DNA of 64,000 nucleotides from positions 1,178,001 to 1,242,000 of the forward strand of contig NZ_CP151803.1 in NCBI RefSeq assembly GCF_038446955.1, read 5' to 3'. This document shows, piece after piece, positions 56,670 through 64,000 of the stretch. Under the pieces are notes generated by a model that did no database searches, was not told the DNA's origin, and saw only the letters and a program-made list of their open reading frames with translations. The position numbers and the translations under genes were made by a program. Source of the stretch: Pedobacter sp. FW305-3-2-15-E-R2A2 (GTDB lineage: Bacteria; Bacteroidota; Bacteroidia; Sphingobacteriales; Sphingobacteriaceae). Within the stretch, counting starts at the first letter, position 1, and each line of letters opens with the position of its first letter.

Positions 56670-56727
56670 TTAATTCTACTTATTTAGTAGAATTAATTTG
56701 TATTGTTGGATTCAAATTCTATATTTG
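56670..56727 (+). promoter_or_regulatory. strong promoter with operator-like inverted repeat (polycysteine operon)
   Basis: TTTG (56697-56700), a 19-bp spacer and TATATTTG (56720-56727) match the Bacteroidota promoter consensus. Immediately before the -33 box, TTAATTCTACT (56670-56680) is repeated in inverse at 56686-56696 around a 5-nt centre. The 11-bp arms suit a dimeric regulator. The leader ORF starts 30 bases after the -7 box. Confidence 0.75.
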
Positions 56728-56757
56728 TATTAACAATATAACTCACACAGTATAACG

Positions 56758-56856
56758 ATGTTAAGTTTAAACCTACATCCCGATTTAAAATTCATTATTG
56801 CAAATGAATATTTGATGTCCTCCCTTTCTAAGGCAGGATGCTGTTGTTGCTGTTAA
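56758..56856 (+). CDS. polycysteine leader ORF (five C-terminal Cys codons)
   Basis: 32 codons from ATG at 56758 to TAA at 56854. The C-terminal end is S-K-A-G-C-C-C-C-C-stop (TGC TGT TGT TGC TGT). It is the first ORF of the transcript from the 56697-56727 promoter, with a ~25-nt untranslated leader. There is no signal peptide. Five consecutive Cys codons at the end of a tiny first ORF is the hallmark of a cysteine-responsive attenuator (as described for polycysteine leaders in mycobacteria). The downstream genes include a sulfatase, so the logic would be derepression when cysteine is scarce. That role is inference. Confidence 0.7.
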   Translation: MLSLNLHPDLKFIIANEYLMSSLSKAGCCCCC

Positions 56857-56955
56857 CCTGCTGTACCCTCCCGACAGCCCAAAAAGCACTTAATATTTAG
56901 TAAAAGAACAGCCGTTCAAAAAGCATCATGAAATTTCATGTTGAAGGCTATTGCC

Positions 56956-56997
56956 ATGGCTTGCTGTTTCCTGTCACACCAAAAAATCAACATATGA
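56956..56997 (+). CDS. micro-ORF MACCF, overlapping the next gene
   Basis: 13 codons (ATG GCT TGC TGT TTC ...), ending at a TGA that shares ATGA with the start at 56994. It encodes two adjacent Cys codons at positions 3-4. If translated it would couple ribosomes to the downstream small membrane gene. Evidence is only its position and Cys codons; it could be chance. Confidence 0.35.
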   Translation: MACCFLSHQKINI

Positions 56998-57152
56998 CCA
57001 TTTCAGACGTACAATTGATCGGAAAGAAGATTGCAGTGGGAATTGTAGTAGCTACCGTTCCACTGGTCATTCTTTTAGGAGGCCTTTGGCTTATCCAGAA
57101 AATTTTAACAAATCAGCCTGCTTCGCAGGTCAGCACCTTAAACCTTAAATAA
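56994..57152 (+). CDS. small single-pass membrane protein
   Basis: 52 aa from ATG at 56994, or 74 aa from ATG at 56928, which sits in a 14-bp palindrome CATGAAATTTCATG. One membrane helix: KIAVGIVVATVPLVILLGGLWLI, with short polar ends. Family unknown. The next small membrane gene begins 44 bp later and the hydroxylase after that, so the two small proteins may anchor or regulate that enzyme (inference). Confidence 0.6.
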   Translation: MTISDVQLIGKKIAVGIVVATVPLVILLGGLWLIQKILTNQPASQVSTLNLK

Positions 57153-57196
57153 GATCATGAGGTCATCATGATGGTAACCATTAAAAAAACACGCTT

Positions 57197-57361
57197 ATGA
57201 AAATTGAAGAATCAGTAAAGAAAAGAATCATCAGGAACATCTTCCTGAGCCTGTTTATCTATGCACTACCCATACTGCTGATGTTTTTTACCTTTTATTT
57301 TACCGGGCAACGGCCCTGGTTAAAGAAAACAACTAAAGTCGGCCAACTGATTAAACCCTAA
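57197..57361 (+). CDS. small single-pass membrane protein 2
   Basis: 54 aa: a basic start (MKIEESVKKRIIRN), one helix (IFLSLFIYALPILLMFFTFYF) and a polar tail TGQRPWLKKTTKVGQLIKP. It lies 37 bp before the fatty-acid-hydroxylase gene, in the same orientation. Too short for many gene finders. Unrecognised family. Confidence 0.65.
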   Translation: MKIEESVKKRIIRNIFLSLFIYALPILLMFFTFYFTGQRPWLKKTTKVGQLIKP

Positions 57362-57398
57362 ACAATCCACCAAATAAACTACCAAATAAACCAATAAC

Positions 57399-58364
57399 AT
57401 GATTAAAATTATCCAACAAGTGATCGATAACCTGAATGGTTATGGACTCAGTGTATTGGTCCTCATTTTAGGGGTCCTGGAATTCTCTTTCGGCTTATAT
57501 AAAAAACGCTGGAACAAAAATGAAAAGTTGGTAGACATCGCCTGCTTTGTTTTACCGAAACTGGTCATCCGACCGGCCATTGCTTTCTTCGGATTGAAGT
57601 TTTTACCCGCGGTAATTCCTGCATTGAGGAACGAGTTCGACTGGGTCTCCTTCGGTTGGGGATTGCTCATTATCGCGATTGCAGATGACCTGACCCAATA
57701 TTGGTATCATCGTCTGCACCATGAAATTCCCTGGTTGTGGCGCTTTCACCGTACCCACCACTCGGCTTCCTATATGGGGATGGCAATGGCCAGTCGCCAG
57801 AACGCATTGTATACCTTGTTCTTTTCTCAAACTTATGTGACCACGATTCTCGTTTATCTGGGATTGGGAGCACCAAGAATTATCGTAGGGGCGATTAAAA
57901 GTACCATCACCACATTGGCCCATTCCAGCATTCCATGGGACAAGCCTTTTTATAAATATAAAGTGTTGCATCCGATCGCCTGGGTCCTGGAACGATTGAT
58001 TTCGACACCTGCCACCCACCATGCACATCACGCAGCAACCACAGATGATGGGGTAGGTTATTATAAGGGAAATTTTGGAAACATGTTTTTCCTCTGGGAT
58101 GTCATCTTTGGAACGGCACATATCTCCAGACAATATCCTTCCGCTTATGGGATTTCTCATTACGAAGGAGATCCATGGTATGCGCAATTGTTATGGCCTA
58201 TCTTTAAATCCAATGTGGCGGGAAGTGAACTGGCAGCAGATGGACCCATTGTGAAACAGGATATTCCGATCGAAGAAAGAGATTTGTTAACGATCAGAGC
58301 TGTTCATCAAAATAACGGAGAGCAGGAACTGGTCTTGAAAAAAGTACCGGCAGCGGCAGGATAA
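57399..58364 (+). CDS. fatty-acid hydroxylase / sterol-desaturase family membrane oxidase
   Basis: 321 aa with several membrane helices and the eight-His di-iron motifs: DDLTQYWYHRLHHEIPWLWRFHRTHHSASYMG (HxxxH, HxxHH) near residues 95-130 and THHAHHAATTDDGVGYYKGNFGN near 205-230. It belongs to the fatty-acid hydroxylase superfamily (sterol desaturases, alkylglycerol monooxygenases). The substrate is probably a lipid or ether lipid. Sitting between polycysteine leader and SusCD/sulfatase, it could act on the imported compound or on sulfur-dependent lipids; this is inference. Confidence 0.88.
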   Translation: MIKIIQQVIDNLNGYGLSVLVLILGVLEFSFGLYKKRWNKNEKLVDIACFVLPKLVIRPAIAFFGLKFLPAVIPALRNEFDWVSFGWGLLIIAIADDLTQYWYHRLHHEIPWLWRFHRTHHSASYMGMAMASRQNALYTLFFSQTYVTTILVYLGLGAPRIIVGAIKSTITTLAHSSIPWDKPFYKYKVLHPIAWVLERLISTPATHHAHHAATTDDGVGYYKGNFGNMFFLWDVIFGTAHISRQYPSAYGISHYEGDPWYAQLLWPIFKSNVAGSELAADGPIVKQDIPIEERDLLTIRAVHQNNGEQELVLKKVPAAAG

Positions 58365-58382
58365 AGCAAACAAACCCTACAT

Positions 58383-58453
58383 CCCTAACGATTAATAGTA
58401 TAAAGATCAGGAAATCAATTGGCGTTGGACCTGTTCGAATCAAGTCATTTTAA
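58383..58453. repeat. direct repeat, copy B (just before susC 2)
   Basis: Copy of the element at 56536-56603, with the same 15-bp core TTGGCGTTGGACCTG at 58419-58433. It ends 12 bases before the susC start. The two copies are 1.85 kb apart and enclose the leader, small membrane and hydroxylase genes. Confidence 0.65.
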
Positions 58454-58464
58454 ATCCTACAAAT

Positions 58465-61400
58465 ATGCAATACCTTGCTGAGGATAGGGAGCGTTATGCC
58501 CTGTCTTTAACCCATCCGGGAGTCTGGAAAACTTCCGCTTCATTTACTGAAAAGCCAAAACCGCTACAGGCTGTTTTTTTGATCATCTTTTGCCTGCAAT
58601 TGCTTTTTTTATTTCCCTTTGTGCTAAAAGCGCAGGAGAATCAACCGATTATTAACTCTACACTGGTGGGGCAAGTGCTCGATGCAAAAACCAAAGAGGT
58701 ATTGCCGGGAGTGCTGATACAGATCAAAGGAACGACACATAAGGTGGCCACAGACGATAAAGGCCGCTTCAACTTTAAAACAGGACAGAAGTTCCCATAT
58801 ACTTTAATCATTAGCTATATCGGTTATGAAAGGATCGAGCTGAATGTTACCGGAAGCCCGGTAGAGGTCTTATTAAAAGAGATCAGCAACAACCTGAACG
58901 ATGTGGTGGTGGTGGGGTATGGAACACAACGCAGAAAAGATGTGACGGGATCTGTCTCTTCTCTGAAACTGGAAGAAGTAAAAGGACAGCCGGTGAGTTC
59001 TCCGGAGCGCTTGCTGCAAGGATCTATTCCCGGAGTTCAGGTCACGCAATCTACCGGACAACCAGGAGGAGGGGTAAGCGTACAGGTTCGTGGTTCCGCC
59101 TCGCTTACTGCTGGTTCGCAGCCGCTATACGTGATTGACGGTTTTCCTTTTTATAATGATGAAAAACTGGCGGATGCCGGAGTGAGTAACGGACCAAAAA
59201 TTAACCTGCTTTCTGCGATAAATCCGGGAGATATCGAGTCGATTGACGTCTTGAAAGATGCTTCTTCTACCGCTATATATGGTTCCAGAGGGGCCAACGG
59301 CGTCATCATCATCAATACAAAAAAGGGCACGGCAGGGAAATCATCTATTAATTTCGATAGCTATTATGGTTCGCAAAAAGTGGTGAAAACCCTTCCTTTG
59401 CTCAATGCTGCTGAATGGGGGGCGCTCAGAAATGATGCGCTGATCAATGCGGGAAAAGCACCTTATTATACCCAGACTCAGATTGACGCATTGGGGACCG
59501 GAACGGATTGGCAGGCTGCTGCTTTTCGTACCGCTCCGGTTCAAAGTCATAACATCTCCGTATTAACGGGTTCTGAAAAAACAAAATTTGCCCTTTCCGG
59601 AAATTATTTCAAGCAGGAAGGGGTTTTGCAAAACACAGATTTTAACCGTTATTCAGGCCGGTTAAATGTAGAACATCAATACAATGAACGCTTGAAAATC
59701 GTTTCCTACATTGCCGGAAGCAATTCTAAAGCACAGATTGCTCCTCAGGCAGTGGTGCCCAATTTATTGCTGATGTCTCCGGCAGTTCCCCTTTATAATC
59801 CCGATGGTTCTTTTTACCTGAAAAGCCCTTTTGAAGGGGCTTATGGCAATCCGATCAATACTTTATACCACCAGCTGAACGAAACCCGCACCAATCTGGT
59901 CCTGGGAAATGCTTCCGCAGACTACCGGATTATTGAAGGCCTGCAAGCCAAGGTTTCTGCAGGTATTCTGATCGTCGACAATAAACAAAACAGGTATTTG
60001 CCTTCTACCGTATACGAAGGTACGGGCGTTTCCGGCCTTGGACAGGTAGGAAGTTTGTTTACCACCCGATGGCTCAATGAAAATACGTTGAGCTATACGA
60101 AGAAGATCAATGAGATCCACAACCTTAACGCCTTAATTGGTTTTACACAGGAAGCTGCGGTGACCAAAGGCGCGATTGCTGCGGCGGCGGGTTTTGCTTC
60201 AGATGGAACGAGTTTTAATGACCTTTCTTCAGGGATCACTTCTCAAACGCCTTCTTCATCGTCCTATGCTACCGCACTGAATTCCTTTCTGGCGAGGGTA
60301 AATTATGGTTATGCGAATAAATATCTTTTAACCCTGACCCTTCGTGCAGATGGCTCTTCCCGTTTTTCGGATGGCCATCAATGGGGGACCTTTCCCTCGG
60401 CTGCCATCGCCTGGAACGTAACCGAAGAAAGTTTCCTGAAAGACCATCACTACATTTCCAACCTAAAGCTTCGCTTTAGTGCCGGGCTGACTGGAAATCA
60501 GGAAATTCCCGCTTATCAATCCTTTGCGAGAGAAACTTTTTACCGTTATAATTTCAATGGCAATAATGTATCTGGCTTTGCTCCGGGTACAAATGCCAAT
60601 CCTAACCTGACCTGGGAAAAAACAGCACAGTACAACCTGGGAATCGACCTGTCTCTGTTTAATAGCCGCATTAGCCTGGTTTCAGATGTCTATTATAAGA
60701 AAACAAGAGACCTGTTGTACAACATTACCGTACCTGCAACAAGTGGACTACTGGATTTCTCGACCCTCCAAAGTCAGATTTATCAAAATATCGGAGCCGT
60801 AGAGAATAAGGGTTTTGAACTGGGCATCAATACTAAAAACCTGGTGGGGGATTTCAAATGGGGAACCAATGTGATTTTTGCGGTGAACAGGAATAAAGTG
60901 CTGAGCCTGGATAAGGTGAACCAGATCATTCCGGACAGCTCCTTACCTTCTATTGCTGCAGTGGGTTATCCCATCGGTTCTTTTATTGTCTATAAAACAA
61001 ATGGATTGATTCCTGCAGGAACTCCTCCTGGAAAGGCTTTAACGCCTTCTTCGAATAAAGTTGCAGGCGGACAACAATATGTAGATAAAAACGGAGATGG
61101 GGTCATTACCCAGGCCGGCGATCGGTTCATCATCTCCAACCAGCCTTTATTTACGGGTGGTATAACCAATAATTTTAGCTTTCGGGGATTTGACCTGTCT
61201 GTCTTTTTTCAAACCTCCTATGGAAATAAACTGTACAACCAGAACAGGGGTACTTTGGAATTGGGAACGGGTTATACAAATGCCCCCCGTACATTGTTGA
61301 ACCGATATTCTGCATCCAATACCAATACAGATGTGCACAGTGCCTATACCGATCCGGCAGTAACGATTGCAGACCGCTTTATTGAAAATGCTTCTTACCT

Positions 61401-61635
61401 GCGTTTAAAGAACCTTTCCCTCGGCTATACCTTACCTCAAAAAGTCTTAAATAAAGCGAGGTTAAGAAACCTGAGGTTTTACGTTTCTGCACAGAACCTC
61501 TGGACCTGGACCAATTATACGGGCTATGATCCTGAAGCGAACTTTAACGGACAGTCGGCGATTAATTCGGGTGTAGACAACGGCGTGTATCCCAATAGCA
61601 AGACCATCATGGCTGGTGCGTCCCTTTCCTTTTAA
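58465..61635 (+). CDS. SusC/RagA-type TonB-dependent transporter (operon 2)
   Basis: 1056 aa. An unusually long N-terminal lead (MQYLAEDRERYALSLTHPGV, ~30 aa) precedes the hydrophobic signal (AVFLIIFCLQLLFLFPFVLKA-Q). The CarboxypepD-like domain (TLVGQVLDAKTKEVLPGVLIQIKG) leads to LNDVVVVGYGTQ and the plug (LLQGSIPGVQVTQSTGQPGGGVSVQVRGSASLTAGSQPLYVIDGFP). The barrel ends MAGASLSF. Translocates the ligand bound by the SusD protein encoded next. The operon context points to sulfated substrates. Confidence 0.92.
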   Translation: MQYLAEDRERYALSLTHPGVWKTSASFTEKPKPLQAVFLIIFCLQLLFLFPFVLKAQENQPIINSTLVGQVLDAKTKEVLPGVLIQIKGTTHKVATDDKGRFNFKTGQKFPYTLIISYIGYERIELNVTGSPVEVLLKEISNNLNDVVVVGYGTQRRKDVTGSVSSLKLEEVKGQPVSSPERLLQGSIPGVQVTQSTGQPGGGVSVQVRGSASLTAGSQPLYVIDGFPFYNDEKLADAGVSNGPKINLLSAINPGDIESIDVLKDASSTAIYGSRGANGVIIINTKKGTAGKSSINFDSYYGSQKVVKTLPLLNAAEWGALRNDALINAGKAPYYTQTQIDALGTGTDWQAAAFRTAPVQSHNISVLTGSEKTKFALSGNYFKQEGVLQNTDFNRYSGRLNVEHQYNERLKIVSYIAGSNSKAQIAPQAVVPNLLLMSPAVPLYNPDGSFYLKSPFEGAYGNPINTLYHQLNETRTNLVLGNASADYRIIEGLQAKVSAGILIVDNKQNRYLPSTVYEGTGVSGLGQVGSLFTTRWLNENTLSYTKKINEIHNLNALIGFTQEAAVTKGAIAAAAGFASDGTSFNDLSSGITSQTPSSSSYATALNSFLARVNYGYANKYLLTLTLRADGSSRFSDGHQWGTFPSAAIAWNVTEESFLKDHHYISNLKLRFSAGLTGNQEIPAYQSFARETFYRYNFNGNNVSGFAPGTNANPNLTWEKTAQYNLGIDLSLFNSRISLVSDVYYKKTRDLLYNITVPATSGLLDFSTLQSQIYQNIGAVENKGFELGINTKNLVGDFKWGTNVIFAVNRNKVLSLDKVNQIIPDSSLPSIAAVGYPIGSFIVYKTNGLIPAGTPPGKALTPSSNKVAGGQQYVDKNGDGVITQAGDRFIISNQPLFTGGITNNFSFRGFDLSVFFQTSYGNKLYNQNRGTLELGTGYTNAPRTLLNRYSASNTNTDVHSAYTDPAVTIADRFIENASYLRLKNLSLGYTLPQKVLNKARLRNLRFYVSAQNLWTWTNYTGYDPEANFNGQSAINSGVDNGVYPNSKTIMAGASLSF

Positions 61636-61654
61636 TCCTATATAAAATAAGAAA

Positions 61655-63205
61655 ATGAATATCCTCAAATATTTTTCATTCCTGATTGCTCTTGCTGTAC
61701 TGAGTTCCTGCGCTAAACTAAAAGAAGATCCCGGAGCTTTTATTACCGCAGCAGAATACTATAAGACAAAAGCAGACGCCTTAAACGCGGTTAATGCAGC
61801 GTATTTCCTTTTAAACTCAGGAGGGCCTTCCGTTCAAACTCCATACAATACTTTGTTTGCTACCGGGATGGACTTTATGTCTGACGACATTGATCCGGGA
61901 CCCGGAGCAACCAATGCGGATGTGCGTTCCCAGGCAGTACTCAATCATTCTTCTACGGGATTGAGGGTGCTGCAGTTATGGCAACAACATTACGCCGGGA
62001 TAAAAAAGGCAAATGTTGCCATAGATAAGGTTCCGGAAATTGAAGATGTGGCTTTGACAGATGCCCTTAAAAAAAGACTGATCGGAGAGGCTAAACTCCT
62101 GAGGGCCTTGTATTATTTTAACCTGGTTCGTTTGTTTGGCGGAGTACCGTTGATCCTGCACGACCAGCCTGGAGTAAGCATCTCGGATTTCCAGATCGCC
62201 CGTAACACGGTGGCTGAGGTATATGTCCAGATTGAAAAGGATTTTACAGAAGCGGCATTGGCCTTACCGGACAGCTATACCGGAGTGGATATCGGAAGAG
62301 CCACCGCTGGCGCGGCAAAATCATTGTTGTCGAAAGTATACCTGACGCAGGGCAAATGGACTGACGCAGTGGCAAAAGCAGAAGAGGTGACCGGAGCTTT
62401 TCCTTACGCCGCCGGATCGAGTCCTTACCGCTATGATTTGTTTGCAGACTATGCACAGGTCTTTCTTCCTGCGTATAAAAATGGGAAAGAACATATCTTT
62501 TCTGCACAGTTCAAATCTAATTCCCTGAGCCAGGGAAATAATCAGGCACCACGGGGTGCGCGCTCAGGTGTTCCGGGAATGGTCGGTTCTTATACCGATC
62601 AGGTGAGGTTTTATACCCAGGGAACGGATAAGTTTTTCAGCATCTATAAACTCTACGAAGCCAATGATAAGAGAAAGAAGAATGGCAGTTTTGTAACCCA
62701 CTTCCTGGGCACCGATGGCAAGTGGTATGGAGATTTAAATGATAAATCTATTCCGGGAGATTCCATCCCTTATCTCAATAAATATTGGGATCCAAACCAA
62801 TCTTCGAACCTCAGTGAATCTGCTGCCAATGTACCTGTGATCAGATACTCGGAAGTATTGCTTATCCTGGCAGAAGCAGAAAATGAATTGAACGGACCCA
62901 CAGCGAAAGCTTATGCGGCTTATAACCGGGTGCGGGAACGGGCAGGTTTAACACCATTGTCCGGCTTAACCAAAAATCAATTCAGGGAAGCGCTATACCT
63001 TGACCGTCGTCTGGAGCTGGTTTGGGAAAACCAACGCTGGTTTGACCTGATCAGGGAGAAAGATGGGGCCGGAAAAATTATCCTGGAAGATGCATTAAAG
63101 AAAGTAGGAAAAGTCAATGTCTCTGTTCCAAAACATCTGCTCTTTCCAATTCCTCAACAGGAAATCGATTTGAATACTAAACTCATCCAAAATCCGGGGT
63201 GGTAA
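61655..63205 (+). CDS. SusD/RagB lipoprotein (operon 2)
   Basis: 516 aa, lipobox VLSSC. Canonical RagB/SusD text: LRVLQLWQQHYAGIKKANVAIDKVPEIEDVALTDALKKRLIGEAKLLRALYYFNLVRLFGGVPLI, and the C-terminal RERAGLTPLSGLTKNQFREALYLDRRLELVWENQRWFDLIRE and HLLFPIPQQEIDLNTKLIQNPGW. Forms the surface part of the transporter. It is followed by the sulfatase gene after 19 bp in the same direction. Confidence 0.92.
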   Translation: MNILKYFSFLIALAVLSSCAKLKEDPGAFITAAEYYKTKADALNAVNAAYFLLNSGGPSVQTPYNTLFATGMDFMSDDIDPGPGATNADVRSQAVLNHSSTGLRVLQLWQQHYAGIKKANVAIDKVPEIEDVALTDALKKRLIGEAKLLRALYYFNLVRLFGGVPLILHDQPGVSISDFQIARNTVAEVYVQIEKDFTEAALALPDSYTGVDIGRATAGAAKSLLSKVYLTQGKWTDAVAKAEEVTGAFPYAAGSSPYRYDLFADYAQVFLPAYKNGKEHIFSAQFKSNSLSQGNNQAPRGARSGVPGMVGSYTDQVRFYTQGTDKFFSIYKLYEANDKRKKNGSFVTHFLGTDGKWYGDLNDKSIPGDSIPYLNKYWDPNQSSNLSESAANVPVIRYSEVLLILAEAENELNGPTAKAYAAYNRVRERAGLTPLSGLTKNQFREALYLDRRLELVWENQRWFDLIREKDGAGKIILEDALKKVGKVNVSVPKHLLFPIPQQEIDLNTKLIQNPGW

Positions 63206-63224
63206 ACCTTTTTATGAAGCAACA

Positions 63225-64000
63225 ATGAGGAATCAACGAATCCATTTCCTGACGGTTCTCTTTTTTGGACTGAATATTTGTTCAGGTTTCGCGCAATCGG
63301 GAAGCCGGGAGCCAGGTGTTTTTCGAACTGAAACATGGAAGAATAAGCCCAATGTGCTGATCATTCTCGCTGATGATCTCGGCTTCTCTGATATTGGTGC
63401 ATTTGGTTCGGAGATCCATACTCCGGCATTAAACCAACTGGCAAAAGACGGAATGATCTTAAATCAGTTTTACAATGCCGGAAGGTGCTGCCCTTCCCGC
63501 GCTTCTTTGCTGACAGGTCTTTACCCGCATCAGGCCGGAGTGGGGGATATGGTTCAGAATAAAGGAACGGAAGCTTACCAGGGATACCTGAGTAAACATA
63601 GCGCGACGATTGCGGAGTTGTTGAAACCGCAGGGATACCAAACGATAGTTTCCGGAAAATGGCATGTGGGCCTGGTTCCTTCGGCTTTTGCGCTGAACAG
63701 GGGATTTGATAAATCTTTCACGCTGCAAAACAATGGCAGCAGTTATTTTAATTCCCAGCCATTGTATAACGATGGAAGAACGGTCACTTTCCAGTTGAAC
63801 GGAGAGGAAATTCAGCGTCAGGATACTTCGTTGTATCTCACACAAGCCATCACCAATTTCGCGCTGAAATCTCTGGACGAGATCAAGGATAAACCCAATC
63901 CATTCTTTCTTTATGTAGCCTACAATGCACCTCATTGGCCAATTCAGGCCCTGCCGGAAGACATCGCGAAATATAAAGGCCGGTACCTGTCTGGCTGGGA
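63225..64000 (+). CDS. arylsulfatase (partial, cut by window edge)
   Basis: Open from ATG 63225 to the window end, about 258 codons. The signal peptide is ~24 aa (LFFGLNICSGFA-QS). The alkaline-phosphatase-like fold begins PNVLIILADDLGFSDIGAFG, with metal-binding Asp-Asp. The catalytic motif is RCCPSRASLLTG, where Cys88 of CxPSR becomes formylglycine; the next residue is also Cys. GKWHVG and HWPIQ motifs follow. It removes sulfate esters from glycans or other molecules and provides sulfur. It needs a maturation enzyme not seen here. Same operon as susC/susD. Confidence 0.93.
   Translation, partial: MRNQRIHFLTVLFFGLNICSGFAQSGSREPGVFRTETWKNKPNVLIILADDLGFSDIGAFGSEIHTPALNQLAKDGMILNQFYNAGRCCPSRASLLTGLYPHQAGVGDMVQNKGTEAYQGYLSKHSATIAELLKPQGYQTIVSGKWHVGLVPSAFALNRGFDKSFTLQNNGSSYFNSQPLYNDGRTVTFQLNGEEIQRQDTSLYLTQAITNFALKSLDEIKDKPNPFFLYVAYNAPHWPIQALPEDIAKYKGRYLSGW

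Noticed and set aside
56951..57148. 65-aa plus-strand frame rich in Cys overlapping the small membrane gene
   Set aside because: It needs a TTG start and lies in another frame to a clean membrane-protein ORF.

Overview
The window looks like the chromosome of a Bacteroidota bacterium of the Sphingobacteriaceae type (Pedobacter or a close relative). The support is SusC/SusD transporter pairs, GH97/GH27/GH78/GH29 glycosidases, promoters of the Bacteroidota form (TTTG, then TAnnTTTG), an Hc1-like mini-histone, many lipoproteins with CKKD/CSKD-type lipoboxes, and little Shine-Dalgarno signal. The species call is inference; no marker gene such as 16S rRNA is present.

Layout. 1-900: a conserved small gene broken by a frameshift. 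900-11150: a glycan-degradation block with GH27, GH97 (retaining type), GH78, a tRNA-like gene, a mini-histone, GH97 (inverting SusB type) and GH29. 11190-17900: small soluble and membrane proteins around an OmpR-type two-component system, a beta-barrel protein and small envelope proteins. 17970-29030: HEIGH metalloprotease, LysR and membrane-bound AraC regulators, a tyrosinase cluster, a Na+/H+ antiporter and a PQQ-type propeller. 29130-48690: mostly housekeeping and accessory genes: a TPR histidine kinase, two MFS carriers, a Tat phosphoesterase, an MscS channel, an M3 peptidase, FKBP, an ECF sigma/anti-sigma pair and a HAD phosphatase.

48690-64000 is the most interesting part. It holds two SusC/SusD transport operons. 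The first (49078-54105) has a Bacteroidota promoter, a SAM-I riboswitch and then a 36-codon ORF ending in three Cys codons (CCCGI-stop) ahead of susC. The second (56670-64000+) has a strong promoter with an 11-bp inverted repeat touching its -33 box, then a 32-codon ORF ending in five consecutive Cys codons, then a Cys-Cys micro-ORF overlapping (ATGA) a small membrane protein, a second small membrane protein, a fatty-acid-hydroxylase/sterol-desaturase-family enzyme, susC, susD and an arylsulfatase cut by the window edge. I read the two polycysteine ORFs as candidate leader peptides that sense cysteinyl-tRNA (sulfur status), with the operons importing sulfur-bearing nutrients. A ~70-bp direct repeat flanks the leader/small-membrane/desaturase cassette. 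The sequence shows the ORFs, riboswitch, promoters and repeats; the sulfur-sensing role is inference.

Most regulators have no neighbouring target that proves their function. The glycosidase block has no SusCD or regulator of its own here, although a LacI-type palindrome sits in front of the SusB-like GH97 gene.
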